This document shows positions 10,370 through 21,966 of a stretch of DNA of 64,000 bases, piece after piece. The stretch covers positions 24,079,407 through 24,143,406 of the forward strand of contig NC_079515.1 in the NCBI RefSeq assembly GCF_000801105.2, written 5' to 3'. A model generated the notes under the pieces. It was not told where the DNA came from and did not search any database. It saw only the letters and a program-made list of their open reading frames with translations. The position numbers and the translations under genes were made by a program. This stretch comes from Raphanus sativus. Its lineage: Eukaryota; Streptophyta; Magnoliopsida; Brassicales; Brassicaceae. How positions within the stretch are numbered: position 1 is the first letter of the stretch; each line of letters starts with the position of its first letter.

Positions 10370-11105
10370 AGTGTTTTTGCGGTGACTCTCTTAACATATC
10401 TACTTTTAGCAAGTAATACGTAGTTTAGCAAAAGAAAAAGATTATCCTATAAATAGTTAGCTTTGGATTTGCTTAAATCATGTTTGTATAAATGATTCCT
10501 GAAATCGACAATATGAAGCAATTAATTGTTTGAAATGTGTATATTCTACAGGAAGTTCATGATCACAATTTCTTATTTCTTTAAATTTGTTTGAATACAC
10601 CTTTTTACCTATTTACCTATTTAGTTAGGTGAAGAAGTGTAGAGGTATGTATAATTTCCAAAGCCACAAATATCTAGAGATAAATATCCTAATCTAAGTG
10701 TTTTTCACTTTGATAGTAACTGGAGATTCTAAACTATGGGTTATAGATAAGTACAAATAAAAGATACAGACTATTACAAAAGTTGATAAAGAAGATTACT
10801 TTACGTATTGTAGGCGTTTTAATGAAATCATCGTCCGTGGAAAATAATACAAGCAATGACCTTACTAGACACTATGATTGGTTACAATGATCTTATTGGA
10901 CATGTGAGGAGGCAAAGTCTATGTCTTTAATTTATATCTACATACTGATGTTTTATCCTCCAAAGATGGCGCCTAATATCACGTAACTGAACGCTACACT
11001 TAGTCATACATTAGTAATCTACCATCAATCAACTTAATAATAAGCTTTCAATCACGCTCACTTAGCAATCATTGTTTGTCTTTTGTCAATAAAAACAATC
11101 CTAGT
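10370..11105. other. Intergenic, no gene seen
   Basis: AT-rich sequence without recognisable coding or repeat structure, ending at a pure A tract at 11106-11126. Confidence 0.5.
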
Positions 11106-11126
11106 AAAAAAAAAAAAAAAAAAAAA
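11106..11126 (+). repeat. Poly(A) tract flanked by AATCCTAGT duplications
   Basis: About 21-23 A residues lie between two copies of AATCCTAGT (11097-11105 and 11127-11135). This resembles target-primed insertion of a tail with no body, though slippage is possible. Confidence 0.5.
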
Positions 11127-11472
11127 AATCCTAGTTTGATGACACGAGCTTTGATGAGAAATTAACAAAACACACTCATGTGTAATTGTTTGTGTGCGTG
11201 CGTGTATATGTGTCTACATACGGAAGGAAAGTTGCGCTTCATAGAAATTACATGTTGCATACTTAAGATGTTAGATCACATTGATCTATTGTCGATATTT
11301 TCCATCGTCTCTAACTATGCCATATTTGCTAAACTAACTTTTATTGATCTGCTAAAAGCATTGGTCATTGATCAAGACTATTATAATATTTAGAAATACT
11401 ACATGGAAATATGTTTTTTTTTCTCTGGAAAACATGGAAGAATGTTTTATATAGAAATGGAAATATGTGGAT

Positions 11473-11659
11473 AACCAAGTTGTCTTGGTCTAGTGGTAAA
11501 GGAGCTCCGGCTGGAGTTTCCGCCCTAGGTTCAATTCCGCTTGGCCATCGGGACTAGCGTTAAATCGCAAGAATATGTGGATTGCCGTTGGTCTCAAGAG
11601 GATTAGTCTTGGGCATAGAAAACTTTTGGATCACCCCCTCATTAATCAAAAAAAAAAAA
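11473..11659 (+). mobile_element. tRNA-derived SINE
   Basis: The 5' part resembles a tRNA gene: an A-box-like TGGTCTAGTGGTAAAGG at 11485-11505 and a B-box-like AGGTTCAATTCC near 11527-11538. An unrelated body and an A-rich tail ending at 11659 follow. The 13-bp target duplication GAAATATGTGGAT is exact (11460-11472 and 11660-11672). RNA polymerase III transcription and LINE-mediated insertion are inferred from the class. Confidence 0.92.
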
Positions 11660-11958
11660 GAAATATGTGGATGCCTATTGCCTAATATAGTAAGCAAAAA
11701 ATAAGAGCAGCTTCTTCAAATAGTTTTGAAAGAAAAGCTTTTGAATTCTTGCAAATTGGAGCCTAAGATGAATTGTAATGGATATGTGACAAGCTTGCAA
11801 CGAGTAATAGATATATCTCTAACAAGCTTGATGTGATGACACCAGTTAAACGGAGAACAATTTTTCTGGTCAACAAGACAACAACCAAGACTCCTTCCTT
11901 CTTCTTTTTTTGTGCACTCCAAGACTCCTTCCCTAAATTAGTCGTGAGAAAATTTTAT

Positions 11959-12634
11959 GAGTTATTCTTGGGTTCACCCCCTAGGGTGAACCTTTAGGTT
12001 CACCCACCAATAGAAACTTGTCATTTTAGATTTAGTATCTTTTAATTAAGGAAATAAATAATTTGTCAAATTATATTATTTTTTCAAAATAAAATTTAAA
12101 AATAAATAAAAACAGTATATAAAACGAATTAAAAAAAAATTAATGTTGTCAACAAAACACTAAACCCTAAACTCTAATACTAAACCCTAAACTCTAATAC
12201 TAAACCCTAAACTCTAATCATACACCCTAAACCCTTGGGTAAACCATAAACCCTTGGAAAAAATACTAAACATGTTGTCAACAAAACACTAAACCCTAAA
12301 CTCTAATCCTAAACCCTAAACCCTTGGGTAAACCCTAAACCCTTGGGTAAACCCTAATCCTTAGAAAAACACTAAACATTTGGATAAATTCTAAACTATA
12401 AATCTTAAACACTAAACTCCAAATCTTATAAATAAATATTTTTTTAAAATAATCTTTATTGAGAACTATTGTTATTTTTATTTATTTAATCTTTTTATTT
12501 ATTTTAAAAGCATAATATAATTTGGCAAGTTATTTTTGTTTCCTTAATTAAAAGATACTAAATTTAAAATAACAACTTTCTATTGGTTGGTGAACCTAAA
12601 GGTTCACCCTAGGGGGTGAACCCAAGAAAAAGTC
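11959..12634. mobile_element. MULE-type MITE with telomere-like interior, copy 1
   Basis: Long terminal inverted repeats: GAGTTATTCTTGGGTTCACC at the left and the complement of GACTTTTTCTTGGGTTCACC at the right, extending through GGGTGAACCTTTAGGTTCACC to more than 100 bp. The perfect 9-bp target duplication AAATTTTAT (11950-11958, 12635-12643) indicates Mutator-type insertion. The interior carries about ten interrupted CCCTAAA/CCCTTGG telomere-like units. There is no coding capacity. A related copy lies at 22889-23572. Confidence 0.92.
12150..12420. repeat. Interstitial telomere-like repeats inside MITE copy 1
   Basis: Repeated ACTAAACCCTAAACTCTAAT and AAACCCTTGGGTAAACC blocks, with a duplicated 'gtcaacaaaacactaaaccc' segment at about 12149 and 12276. 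This is a degenerate form of the plant telomere heptamer and not a chromosome end. Confidence 0.85.
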
Positions 12635-12643
12635 AAATTTTAT

Positions 12644-13154
12644 CGTTAAGTCACATCATTTTTATAATAAAAGGTGAAAACCTGATAACGAGATTCAAAT
12701 ATTAAAGCCAGCCTACCGTTTGTTAAATCTGCTGAACATTATGGATATACTCATATCGTGTTTCAATTTAGATAAACTAGATTTACATTTTATGAAAACA
12801 AAATAGCTCAGTTACAAAAAAAAAACAAAAAACAAAATAGCTTTTCAAGAAAATTTAAAAGACCGTTTCCTCGAGACAAGCAGATTCTCAGTCCTCGAGA
12901 CAGTCAGTGGAAAACAACACACTCTCTCTCCTCTTCCAAAAGAAACAAGAAAAAAAGAAAAATACAAAAGCCAAGAAAGTCATTATTACAAAAGCAAAAC
13001 CACACTCTAAAAAGCCACTCACAAAACACTGGTCAGTAAACAGAGAAGAAGAACAAGCTATGTCGTCTCACTCATCTATCTTCTTCTTCTCTGACCTTTA
13101 ACCAAGCAAAAAAGAAACCCTAAAATCTCCAAATCCATACTATCAGTTCTTACA
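12644..13154. promoter_or_regulatory. Upstream region of the pectate lyase gene
   Basis: 511 bases of AT-rich sequence lead into the pectate lyase ATG. The last 280 bases are rich in CT and AAG runs typical of a 5'-UTR. No TATA box could be fixed confidently. The MULE-type MITE ends just upstream, at 12634. Confidence 0.4.
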
Positions 13155-16100
13155 ATGATGCTTCAAAGAAGCTGCATTGTACTTTTCTCACTTTCTCTGT
13201 TTGTTCCACACATGGGTTTCGCCATGCTCAACAGAACTCTTCTTCTCATACCACATCCCGACCCAGAGCTAGTCGCTCATGATGTTCATAGGTACACATA
13301 CTACATTTCCTCTTCTGGATCTACATTTCGTCTCTTGGTTTTAGTTTCTTTAATGAAAATTTTTATCATAGTTTTACATTTAACAAGCTGTAGGGACCGT
13401 TTCTTGGTTCTTGTGTGTACTTATGAATCTTGGGTTGCTCTGTTTCTGTAGTCTCTGTTTTTTTGTTTCTTAGTCTCCGGTTTAGCCGTACCGATTGTAA
13501 TTAGGGATTATCTGGTATGATTATTTTACAGGAGGGTAAATGCCTCTCTATGGAGACGTCAAGTTATGGATACGACGGACCAGGCCGGTTCAAGCCCGTG
13601 CTTTACCGGAAACCCAATCGATGACTGTTGGAAATGTGACCCGAACTGGCCCAATAACCGACAAAGGCTGGCCGATTGTGGAATCGGGTTCGGTCAGTAC
13701 GCCTTGGGAGGCAAAGGCGGTCGGTTCTACTTCGTCACTGATTCTTCCGACGACGATGTCGTCGAACCTAAACTGGGCACTCTCAGGTAGCTTTTTGTTA
13801 ACCAACTAAACCGGATTTCATTTAAGAAAGGTCTTGACAAAAAGACGGACAAACAGTTTGTTGTTTCTTAGTTGGTTCAAGACAAAGATATCATCTTTAA
13901 TAATCTTAACAACACTATATACTTTACTTGAAAACATGTCATTAGTGTCTAAACCCTACATATACACTTTCATAACTAATCTATATGAAATAATATTCTG
14001 TCTAAGCTCCCATTTATTTAGCTACTCACAATAACTTTTTTTACTCTCTGTCTCTCTTTTGTCATCTCTTATTCACATGCCCCCACACCAATCTATCACG
14101 TACACGACTTTTTCAATACCACTTGTGTACATTTTCTAGACAAGAAAATTTACAAATACGCCCTCCATTTTGTGGTAAAACTCTTAAAACGTTTCATTAA
14201 TTGTCTCTATTACTTTTATTTGTTTTGGCAAAACCAACTATCTGCTCCAAAACATAGAAATGCAATGTTGAAGATGTTTATAGTTTGGCGTCACTACATA
14301 CATTATAGTTTTAGCGTTGTCCTTTGAAATTTCCCACCAGGTTCACATGTTAGATAGCCAGAGTAGGTGGAGCCTTGCATGGAAGAACAGTCCTAAAATA
14401 CTACTTAAGCTACTAAACAATCTGGCCTAACACTTCAGCCAAGATAATAATATGATAAATCTAGACAAAAAATAACCACAATAAAAACAAATGTATTGGG
14501 ACCTTCAAAGTTTTTGAATTATTTGGGGAATCTTTTCCAAATGTCAAAGGAATCGGGTTTACAATGTGAAAATACTTATCTATTGGTCTCCAATTTTAAA
14601 TAATTTGTAATTAAAACTTTTCCTTTTTGGTGACAGATATGCAGTGATACAAGTAGAGCCACTGTGGATAGTGTTCCCAAGCAACATGATGATAAAATTA
14701 AAGCATGAGCTAATATTCAACAGTTACAAGACTCTTGATGGAAGAGGAGCTAATGTTCATATTGTTGGTGGTGGTTGCATCACTCTTCAATATGTCTCCA
14801 ATGTCATCATTCACAACATCCATATCCACCATTGTCACCCATCCGGTATTTTTACAGCCAATAATTGTTATTTTAATCTTTTAACCTTTTTTCTAAAAGA
14901 TAGTTATTGCCCTGACCAGAATATTTTTAGTAGGGCCCTTTGGGTGTACATGTTTTCCTTCTCATTCATTGGTGTTTTCACACACAAACAAAGAAACTAT
15001 ATGTGTTTTCAATTCTCAGCATTTACTGAATATTCATAAAGGCATTGTTATAATTTATAAATAGTAAAAATTAAATTCGTCCGTCTTGAAATGAAATTTA
15101 TATCAGCATTTATTGGTTGATTCATAAAAGCATTCTGTCTACGCTTTTTTGCTAGGGAATACTAACATAAGGTCAAGTCCAACGCACTACGGATTAAGAA
15201 CGGAATCGGACGGTGATGGTATCTCCATCTTCGGATCAAAGGACATATGGATCGACCATTGTTCTCTATCAAGATGTAGAGATGGTTTGATAGATGCTGT
15301 GATGGGGTCCACAGGGATTACAATATCGAACAACTTCTTCTCACACCATAATGAAGTCATGCTTCTTGGTCACAGCGATCACTACGAGCCAGACAGTGGC
15401 ATGCAGGTCACACACACTAACTAGTCCATAATTCCGTTTCCAGTGACTAATTAATTTACTATATTTTAACGTTTTGGAATGTTTGTATAATTTTTAGGTA
15501 ACCATTGCGTTTAATCACTTCGGAGAGAAGTTGGTACAAAGGATGCCTAGATGTAGACGTGGTTATATCCATGTGGTTAACAATGATTTTACTCAATGGG
15601 AAATGTATGCGATTGGCGGTAGCGGTAACCCAACCATTAATAGTCAGGGTAACCGCTATACCGCCCCAACCAACCCGTTTGCCAAAGAGGTAACTAAACC
15701 ACATGATTCATCAATGCTGGTTAGTTCATTTTAGGTCATTTGATTAGTATAACAACATTACAGCAAAAGATTCTTATACGCTAATGTATAATATAAATTT
15801 GTTATGCATTAATGTATAATATATTGTGTAGGTGACTAAAAGAGTAGAAACGCCAGATGGTGATTGGAAAGGGTGGAACTGGAGATCGGAGGGAGACATT
15901 TTGGTTAACGGAGCGTTCTTCGTGGCATCTGGAGAAGGTGCGGAGATGAGGTACGAGAAGGCGTACAGCGTCGACCCTAAATCTGCCTCGTTCATCGACC
16001 AAATCACATTTCATTGCGGCGTTCTTGGCGTTGGTGGCAGGTTTGGATTCTTACATACTATTCAATCACTCTTAGCCTTTCTTTTAGACAAAGATATGAT

Positions 16101-16471
16101 CATTTTAATCTTCTTATATTTATGTCTATGTACTCTTTTTGAATTATTTTGTTTTCTACTACTTTTGCCTTTAACTTTATCTCTTTTTTTTTTTTCTTTT
16201 GTCTAATTTCTTTTTTTCCACTATTTCATAATCATGGCTCATTAGCCTTAAAAAGTCAAATGGAGCTGATTGAGGAGGTTTGATTTGTTACAGGAATAAC
16301 AATTTGGGGATGTGGACTACTACTGGATCCGAAGGTAGTGGCGGTTTAGATTCTTATAATGACTACACCGATGAAATGTCTGGCACCGGTTTAACTAACC
16401 GGTTATCTTTCTCGGTTATTGTTATAGCTTTCATGTTCGATATGATATTATATTTGTCCATGTTGTTGTAA
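13155..16471 (+). CDS. PLL12: Pectate lyase, PLL12-like (7 exons, 476 aa)
   Basis: Exons 13155-13291, 13532-13786, 14637-14845, 15156-15406, 15498-15689, 15832-16040 and 16294-16471, all with GT-AG introns, sum to 1431 bp. Residues 1-23 form a signal peptide, so the enzyme enters the wall, where PL1 enzymes cut de-esterified pectin by beta-elimination using calcium. Family marks: CxKCDPNWxxNRQ-like [19 protein letters not shown] (exon 2), [14 protein letters not shown], the WIDH motif at 232-235, [10 protein letters not shown], and RMPRCRRG near 299-305, which holds the catalytic arginine. The final 23 residues are hydrophobic, as in a GPI-anchor signal or membrane tail. The sequence and N-terminus ([10 protein letters not shown] type) match what I recall of Arabidopsis At3g53190. 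The reading frame is intact. Confidence 0.95.
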
Positions 16472-16799
16472 CGTGAACTTACCAATTTAATCAAGGAACA
16501 AGAAAAAAGATTCGACTCACTTTTATGTATTAGTTTCTTCTATGGCCTGCGTTTTTTCTTTCAAAGGGTAAAATTGTGGTGAATTCACTTTTATCATTTT
16601 AGCGAAGGGAAATATTTACATTTTTTGCAAGTATGTTATTTTTTGAAACTACAATAAAATGTAATATTGATTTAATTTCAACGGATGTTGTTTTACAAAA
16701 CCAAAGTATAAATAATTTATAATTTTACATAAACATCACGTGTGTCTGGGTATGTCATATTGTGCATATATGTAACCTTGATGTTGTGGTATTCTTATC

Positions 16800-17191
16800 T
16801 ATTAATATATCCCACATCGGTTGGGATATAGGTCCTTGGGCAATATATAAGTGTATGGACATTCCTCCACTTTTGAGCTAGCTTTTGGGTGTGAGTTAGG
16901 CCCATCACTAATATAGTATCAGAGCCCATGGTGAAAGCCCAGCAGATGATTTCCCATATAAATAATTGTCTACCTATGTAGCCTATAAAAATGGCTCATC
17001 TTGCTGTGGTATATCCGAGATGTTGGGCTTGGACTGTTTCCGTTTGGACCGTTTCTCACCCACATCTCGAGAGGGGCTATTAATATATCCCACATCGGTT
17101 GGGATATAGGTCCTTGGGCAATATATAAATGTGTGGGCACTCCTCCACTTTTGAACTAGCTTTTGGGTGTGAGTTACGCCCATCACTAATA
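16800..17191 (+). mobile_element. TRIM (miniature LTR retrotransposon), intact
   Basis: Two 114-bp direct LTRs (16800-16913 and 17078-17191) begin TATTAATATATCCCACATCGG and end CCATCACTAATA. They differ at about six positions. After the first LTR comes TAGTATCAGAGCCCATGG, a primer-binding site complementary to initiator methionyl-tRNA. Before the second comes a purine-rich tract, CTCGAGAGGGGC. The 5-bp target duplication TTATC is exact (16795-16799, 17192-17196). The 164-bp interior has no meaningful coding capacity, so the element must have moved using another element's proteins. Confidence 0.95.
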
Positions 17192-17196
17192 TTATC

Positions 17197-17875
17197 CTAT
17201 CTTTAATGACATAACTAACACAGATTATTATATTATCTTCTTCCTTTTGTATTTTCATAATCTTATACAAGAGGGCATTCCATGCATGCATCTGCAATTC
17301 ATACTAGCATATAAGTATATAACTTTAGCATATTTTAGTTTACAATATTAAACATGAAATACTATAAATTACGTACTTATTATTTTAACAAATCATTTCG
17401 CTAAAAGCACACCAAACAACTAATTTGATTCATATTAAAGTATACCACATGATAATTTAATTTACTATTTTGAGCATTAAATACTTTTCCCAATAAAAAT
17501 TAAATATTTAACATTTTTTTATCAAATCAGTTGGCTCAAAAGTACACCAGACAACTAGTTTAATCTCCTTTATGTTATTAAAGATAGAGCCCATCAACCA
17601 AATGTTGATGGAAAAAACAAATAGTGTTATCCGTAGCATGAACTCGTGTGTTTGCTGTTGTATATAACAAAACCTGACATACACAACTGTGCTACATTTA
17701 TTTATTTTGTTATCATGGGTTAAGCTTTAACCTTTATATGTTTGTTGTTTGGTGAAATCAGTAAGAGAAAGAAAAAGCTTAATCATATGATAAGTCAAAA
17801 AAGAGATTTTATTTATCAACATCAACCTTAGAAGACGGTTTTCGTCATATAATCAAGAAACAAAACTAGTATCAG
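17197..17875. other. AT-rich spacer downstream of pectate lyase and MYB genes
   Basis: No coding sequence or repeat was recognised. It separates the convergent PLL12-like and MYB27-like genes and probably includes the 3'-UTR of the MYB gene. Confidence 0.5.
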
Positions 17876-18868
17876 TTATGACCATAGAGAGCATGAAAAC
17901 TCTTCAAAGTCCCTAGTCTCTTCAAACCACGAGGAACCAATGTTGATATCAATATTATTTTCACTGCTACTGCTGGTACGGTCTTCTAAAAGATTTGCGT
18001 CACTTTGGTCTGTAGAAATTTCTGATATCCAATCCGAAATCCTGTTTTCGTATGGTGATTTCATTACACCAAAGCTCTCTCTTTCGAAAATACCACCATT
18101 AGTTTCTTTATCACTCTCCATATTAATCTGCTTAGATTCCTTCACAGTTTTATCAAAACCATGTTCTTGAGTCGTTGTCCTCGCCCACGTGATGATCTCA
18201 GTTTCCTTATACTTGCACAACAAGTCTCCTCCTGTATTTCTGCTCCAGTCAATGATCTTATCTGCAGCAAAATACATCATCTTTGTATTTATCGTACGAT
18301 TATATGAAATTAAAATATGCACAACTATGAAAGAGATACCTACCATAGTTTTGAGCTTCCATTTTCTTTCTAAAATGAGTCCTGTAATAGTTCTTAACCT
18401 CGTTATCAGTCCTACCGGGTAATCTCCTTGCAATCATTGACCACCTATTGATATACATATTAAGTTCAAACTGAAAATACAATCATTGAAGTAAGAGATT
18501 CAAGCTTTTTGTCTCTTACTTGTTACCCCAGAAAGCATGGATCTGAAAGATGATAGTTTCTTCTTCTTGACTCATGGGTCCACGCTTCAGACTCGGATTC
18601 AGATAGTTCATCCACCTTAGCCTGCAACTCTTACCACTCCTCTTCAAACCTAAGTATGAACAAAACAAACAAATAAACATATGATTAGATATGTGGAAAC
18701 TTTCTATTTTTGGAAAGTTTCACAAGAAAGGTTTCAGAGTCTACCGGAAACTCTTGCTAAAGAATCCCAACGACGTTCTCCCAAAAGGGTAACGAACTTC
18801 ACCAGCCGTTCGTCTTCCTCTTCGAGCCATGGACCTCTACGGAGCGTTTTTTCCTTCTTGTAATCCAT
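17876..18868 (-). CDS. MYB27: R2R3-MYB transcription factor, MYB27-like (4 exons, 246 aa)
   Basis: Exons 18868-18745, 18649-18520, 18444-18344 and 18261-17876 (minus strand) join with GT-AG introns to 741 bp. The R2 repeat starts [20 protein letters not shown] and continues to [21 protein letters not shown]. The R3 repeat contains [31 protein letters not shown] and ends [13 protein letters not shown], with the regularly spaced tryptophans of a DNA-binding MYB (the first R3 tryptophan is replaced by isoleucine or phenylalanine, as is usual). The C-terminus is acidic, with an [18 protein letters not shown] region. Position beside the pectate lyase matches Arabidopsis MYB27 (At3g53200). Its targets are not evident here. 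MYB27-type proteins are reported as repressor-like in some plants, which is not testable from this sequence. Confidence 0.93.
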
Positions 18869-19327
18869 TTTTTGTTTTTGTGTTAACTAAATTCTCGCTA
18901 AATTTGTGCTGTTAGGTTAAGAGCTTTTGTCTTTGCTTAAATAGTAAAGTCATGAGTTTACCCAAATTGGGAAATATTCGAAAAGCTGACGAACACGAAT
19001 AGATTAGTGGATAATAACATCATGCATCAGTTAGGTCTTGTTTTTCATTCTTGGTCATCTTTATCAAGTCATGTAGATTATAGATTTGGAGTAGGTTCCA
19101 AGTATCTCTTATTATTTTATATAATCACCAAGTTATGAATTATATTTATCTTTCCTTTTCAGGGGTTATGGCATACATCATCGTAGAAATTCAATTATTT
19201 ATTAGTAGCCAATTTGAAATTCAATTTCTTTGAAAAGAAGATGAAGTATTTAATTGTGGTTGAGATAAAAAAGAGATAAAAATCTTTCTGTATCTTCTCT
19301 CCACCAATTTCAAAAGTGTAAGCCAAC
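18869..19327. promoter_or_regulatory. Promoter side of the MYB27-like gene
   Basis: The sequence upstream of the MYB start. It is AT-rich and no specific regulatory site could be supported. It ends at the left target duplication of a SINE. Confidence 0.35.
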
Positions 19328-19336
19328 GAAGCATTC

Positions 19337-19536
19337 GAAACCCGGCCACAGCGATGGAACCTCGGCTGAGGTTCGTAGCCTGGTGGTAATGGAACCTCGG
19401 CTGAGGTGCCCGCCACCCAGCTTCGAAACCCGGCCACAGCGATTTAACATCCTTACTGCTGGGGCGCTGGACCCCTTCGGGAGATATTTGGGAAAATGGC
19501 TGCCCAGACACCAGAGATACCAAAAAAAAAAAAAAA
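19337..19536 (+). mobile_element. SINE with an internal duplication
   Basis: GC-rich body followed by a pure A tail (19521-19536), flanked by the 9-bp repeat GAAGCATTC (19328-19336 and 19537-19545). CGAAACCCGGCCACAGCGAT occurs twice (about 19336 and 19424), and GGAACCTCGGCTGAGGT occurs twice, so part of the head has been duplicated. The 3' part contains GGGGCGCTGGACCCCTTCGG and TGGCTGCCCAGACACC, which I recognise as a common crucifer SINE tail. Confidence 0.85.
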
Positions 19537-19545
19537 GAAGCATTC

Positions 19546-21059
19546 TTAAGTTTGATTAATAAATACTTTAACTGATTTTTTTGTTGTTAGAGAGAGAGTT
19601 TAAACTTAACGCATCTAACTATCTTAAAAAAAATTAAAGAGCAGTGAAAGTTAGAGAGCTATCGTCAGCAGATAGAGATCTAAACGATTAAACAGAAAAT
19701 AAGAAGGTATTAAAGGAAAATATTGGAAGTCAAGGCATTAATCTTCGATGATTCGAATTTTCATTATTTGGAAAGGTGAAGATATGAATTTTGAAACAAA
19801 CCCAACGATTCTCTCCTGCAAAGAAAGAAAGAAATCTTCAAAATAAGGATAATGTCATCCATCTGATTATCTCTCGACTCGAAGCCCAGATCAAGATTCA
19901 TGCTTCTAGGCAAAACAACTATTCTCCTGCTTCCGGGCAAGGCAATAAAACCTCTTGCGATTGGCTACGATGCACGACGACTAAGAAGCAGTATATGCCC
20001 ACTGTAGCATATTGTTATGTAGAATTCCCAGGCTAAGAATCGACAACTAAAATTAGAAGATCAAGTATCCGTTGAAGTACTATGATGATTTTCCCATCTA
20101 ATCAGGCCATGTGCCACCGAAATCATGAGACTAAACATTGATGAGGCCCCGCGCCAAGAAAATGGGGCTTGTCATCCAGTGAATTGTAAGACAAGGACCA
20201 TGGATATTTATAGGTCAACTGGATTGATCACGCTCAGAACCTGGAAACGTTTACTAAACAATATATTGTCCGTATCTGAAAAGTATCTCTCCTCCCAGTT
20301 TAAATACGGTTCAAGCCAAGACGAACCCGGAAAAAAAGCATCAAGGAAATGATGTTCTGCTCATCATTAATCTGCTGAGAAAGAACGACTTCCATCAGTC
20401 AAAGTGTATATTATCTCTCGAATTCGCCTATAAAGTCGAAAGATAAAGGAAAAATTGTTGGGCAAAAATAATTTGTGTAGATATTACTATTGCTTCCGAA
20501 TAGGACGCCGACTTTCTGATTTTTGTCTGGAAGAAATCCTGGCTCAAACCTGACTTCATCTTTGTCTTTGGATAAAATGGAAGATTTTTATTAAAAAGAA
20601 TTCTTACATATTTCTGAATATGGAAATCATTACCCGTATTACATACTATAAACTATTTATGTAAGGAGAACCTAAACCCTAGAATAATGAAAAGACAACT
20701 CAAAACTAATAGAATATATCTAGACGTCTAAAACTAGAGTTTATAACATTCACATAGTGGTTCATGCTCAAAAGATCAATAATACAAATCTTTTAATCTT
20801 AATTATTACTTCTATACTACTTACTTACTGTTCCGTAGTACCATCAAAGTTCGCACACAACAATACCCTTACACTCTCGATAAACCTTTTACTTGTTTTT
20901 GTTTGGTTTTTATTTAGTGTTTTGTATATAGACCTATTTAGCTCAATATCAAAATTCTGCAGGATAATTGCAAGCAAATTTTTTATTAATTTGAGAATCG
21001 TGTCAAAATTGACATTGTTTGCCGATTCTGTCCCTACGAGCATACGTGATTAATTTATG
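19546..21059. other. Unassigned region, probably old repeat
   Basis: From about 19780 to 20590 base composition is less AT-rich and several short frames are open, including one at 19791-20036, but none resembles a known protein and they do not join. I suspect a degenerate retroelement but cannot name it. Confidence 0.3.
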
Positions 21060-21696
21060 AAGTAACCTGCAACCGGTTGTTGTAACTATTTATTAGTTTT
21101 ATTTTATGAAAAGATAAACAAAACTAAGAAACCGGTTATTTTTGCTAAATTGGAGAGAGAAGAGTTGTAAGATAGTGAGAGTAGTCGCCGATCGAGGAAG
21201 GGGATCAGGACTATATCTACACGCCGCCGATCGAGGAGATCAGCGTCCCAGTGGCGATGGAGTCGGAGGATCCGTACGGAGATTTCTGGCGATCGATGGC
21301 GGAGATGGTGAAAAGAGAAAAAAAAGATGGAGGAGATGGTGAGGAGCCATGGCGATCTACACGCCGCCGATCGAGGAGATCAGCGTCCCGGTGGCGATGG
21401 AGTCGGAGGATCCGTACAGAGATTTCCGACGATCGATGGCGAAGATGGTGAGGAGCCACGGCGAGCTGGCGAAGGATTGGCGGAGCTTGGCGCCGGAGCG
21501 TCGTCGGTAGCTGACTCGGCTCGTTACTCAACCACCATATCGTCTTTCTCCATTTCCATGATTATAAGCTAAAGCTTTCGAATCAAGATCTGTGTGAGAG
21601 GTGCAAAAAAAAAATGTCTTGTATAAGATTCAAAATAACCGGTTTTGTAGGGCATTATTGCTAGTTTTTGTGGGCAACCGACGGTTGCAAGTTATC
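21060..21696. mobile_element. Possible Pack-type TIR element carrying a gene fragment
   Basis: The outer ends are imperfect inverted repeats, AAGTAACCTGCAACCGGTTG at the left and the complement of AGATAACTTGCAACCGTCGG at the right. A second inverted pair, AACCGGTTATTTTTG at about 21131 and CAAAATAACCGGTTTTG at about 21630, lies inside. Between them is GC-rich sequence copied from a host gene (next entry). No clear target duplication was found, so the boundaries are approximate. Confidence 0.5.
21215..21450 (+). pseudogene. Tandemly duplicated OVATE-family (OFP) gene fragment
   Basis: Two copies about 140 bp apart (starting 21215 and 21355) each encode a segment reading PPIEEISVPVAMESEDPY, followed by GDFWRSMAEMV or RDFRRSMAKMV. 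The ESxDPYxDFxxSMxEMV pattern is the start of the OVATE domain of plant OFP transcriptional repressors. The rest of the domain is missing and the copies shift out of frame with each other, so this is a captured, broken fragment. A shorter third echo of GCCGATCGAGGA lies at 21187. Confidence 0.7.
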
Positions 21697-21931
21697 TCAT
21701 CCCTCTTTGCACTTTTATACAAAAGAGATATTCAACAGTTTGTGTTCTTTGCATAATTATTACTTTTGCGTGTGTAACCGTCTCGCCTGCTGTGACGTCA
21801 TCTAATTGACAGGCCCCTATGTTACAATTTCCTTACCAAAACAACGACAGTTTTGGTATTACCACAAAATCTACTGTTTCTTTACCACTTACCTAATATG
21901 GTCTAGAAACTTTGATATCTAATGCAAATTC

Positions 21932-21966
<35 letters not shown>

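Noticed and set aside
11473..11545. Possible functional tRNA gene
   Set aside because: A and B boxes are present, but there is no cloverleaf. An A tail and a 13-bp target duplication show it is a SINE.
12150..12420. Telomere end or centromere-proximal telomere block
   Set aside because: The repeats are degenerate and confined within a MITE with clean target duplications.
19791..20352. Two open plus-strand frames of about 80 codons
   Set aside because: No recognisable family, no splice sites joining them, and surrounding sequence looks like an old repeat.
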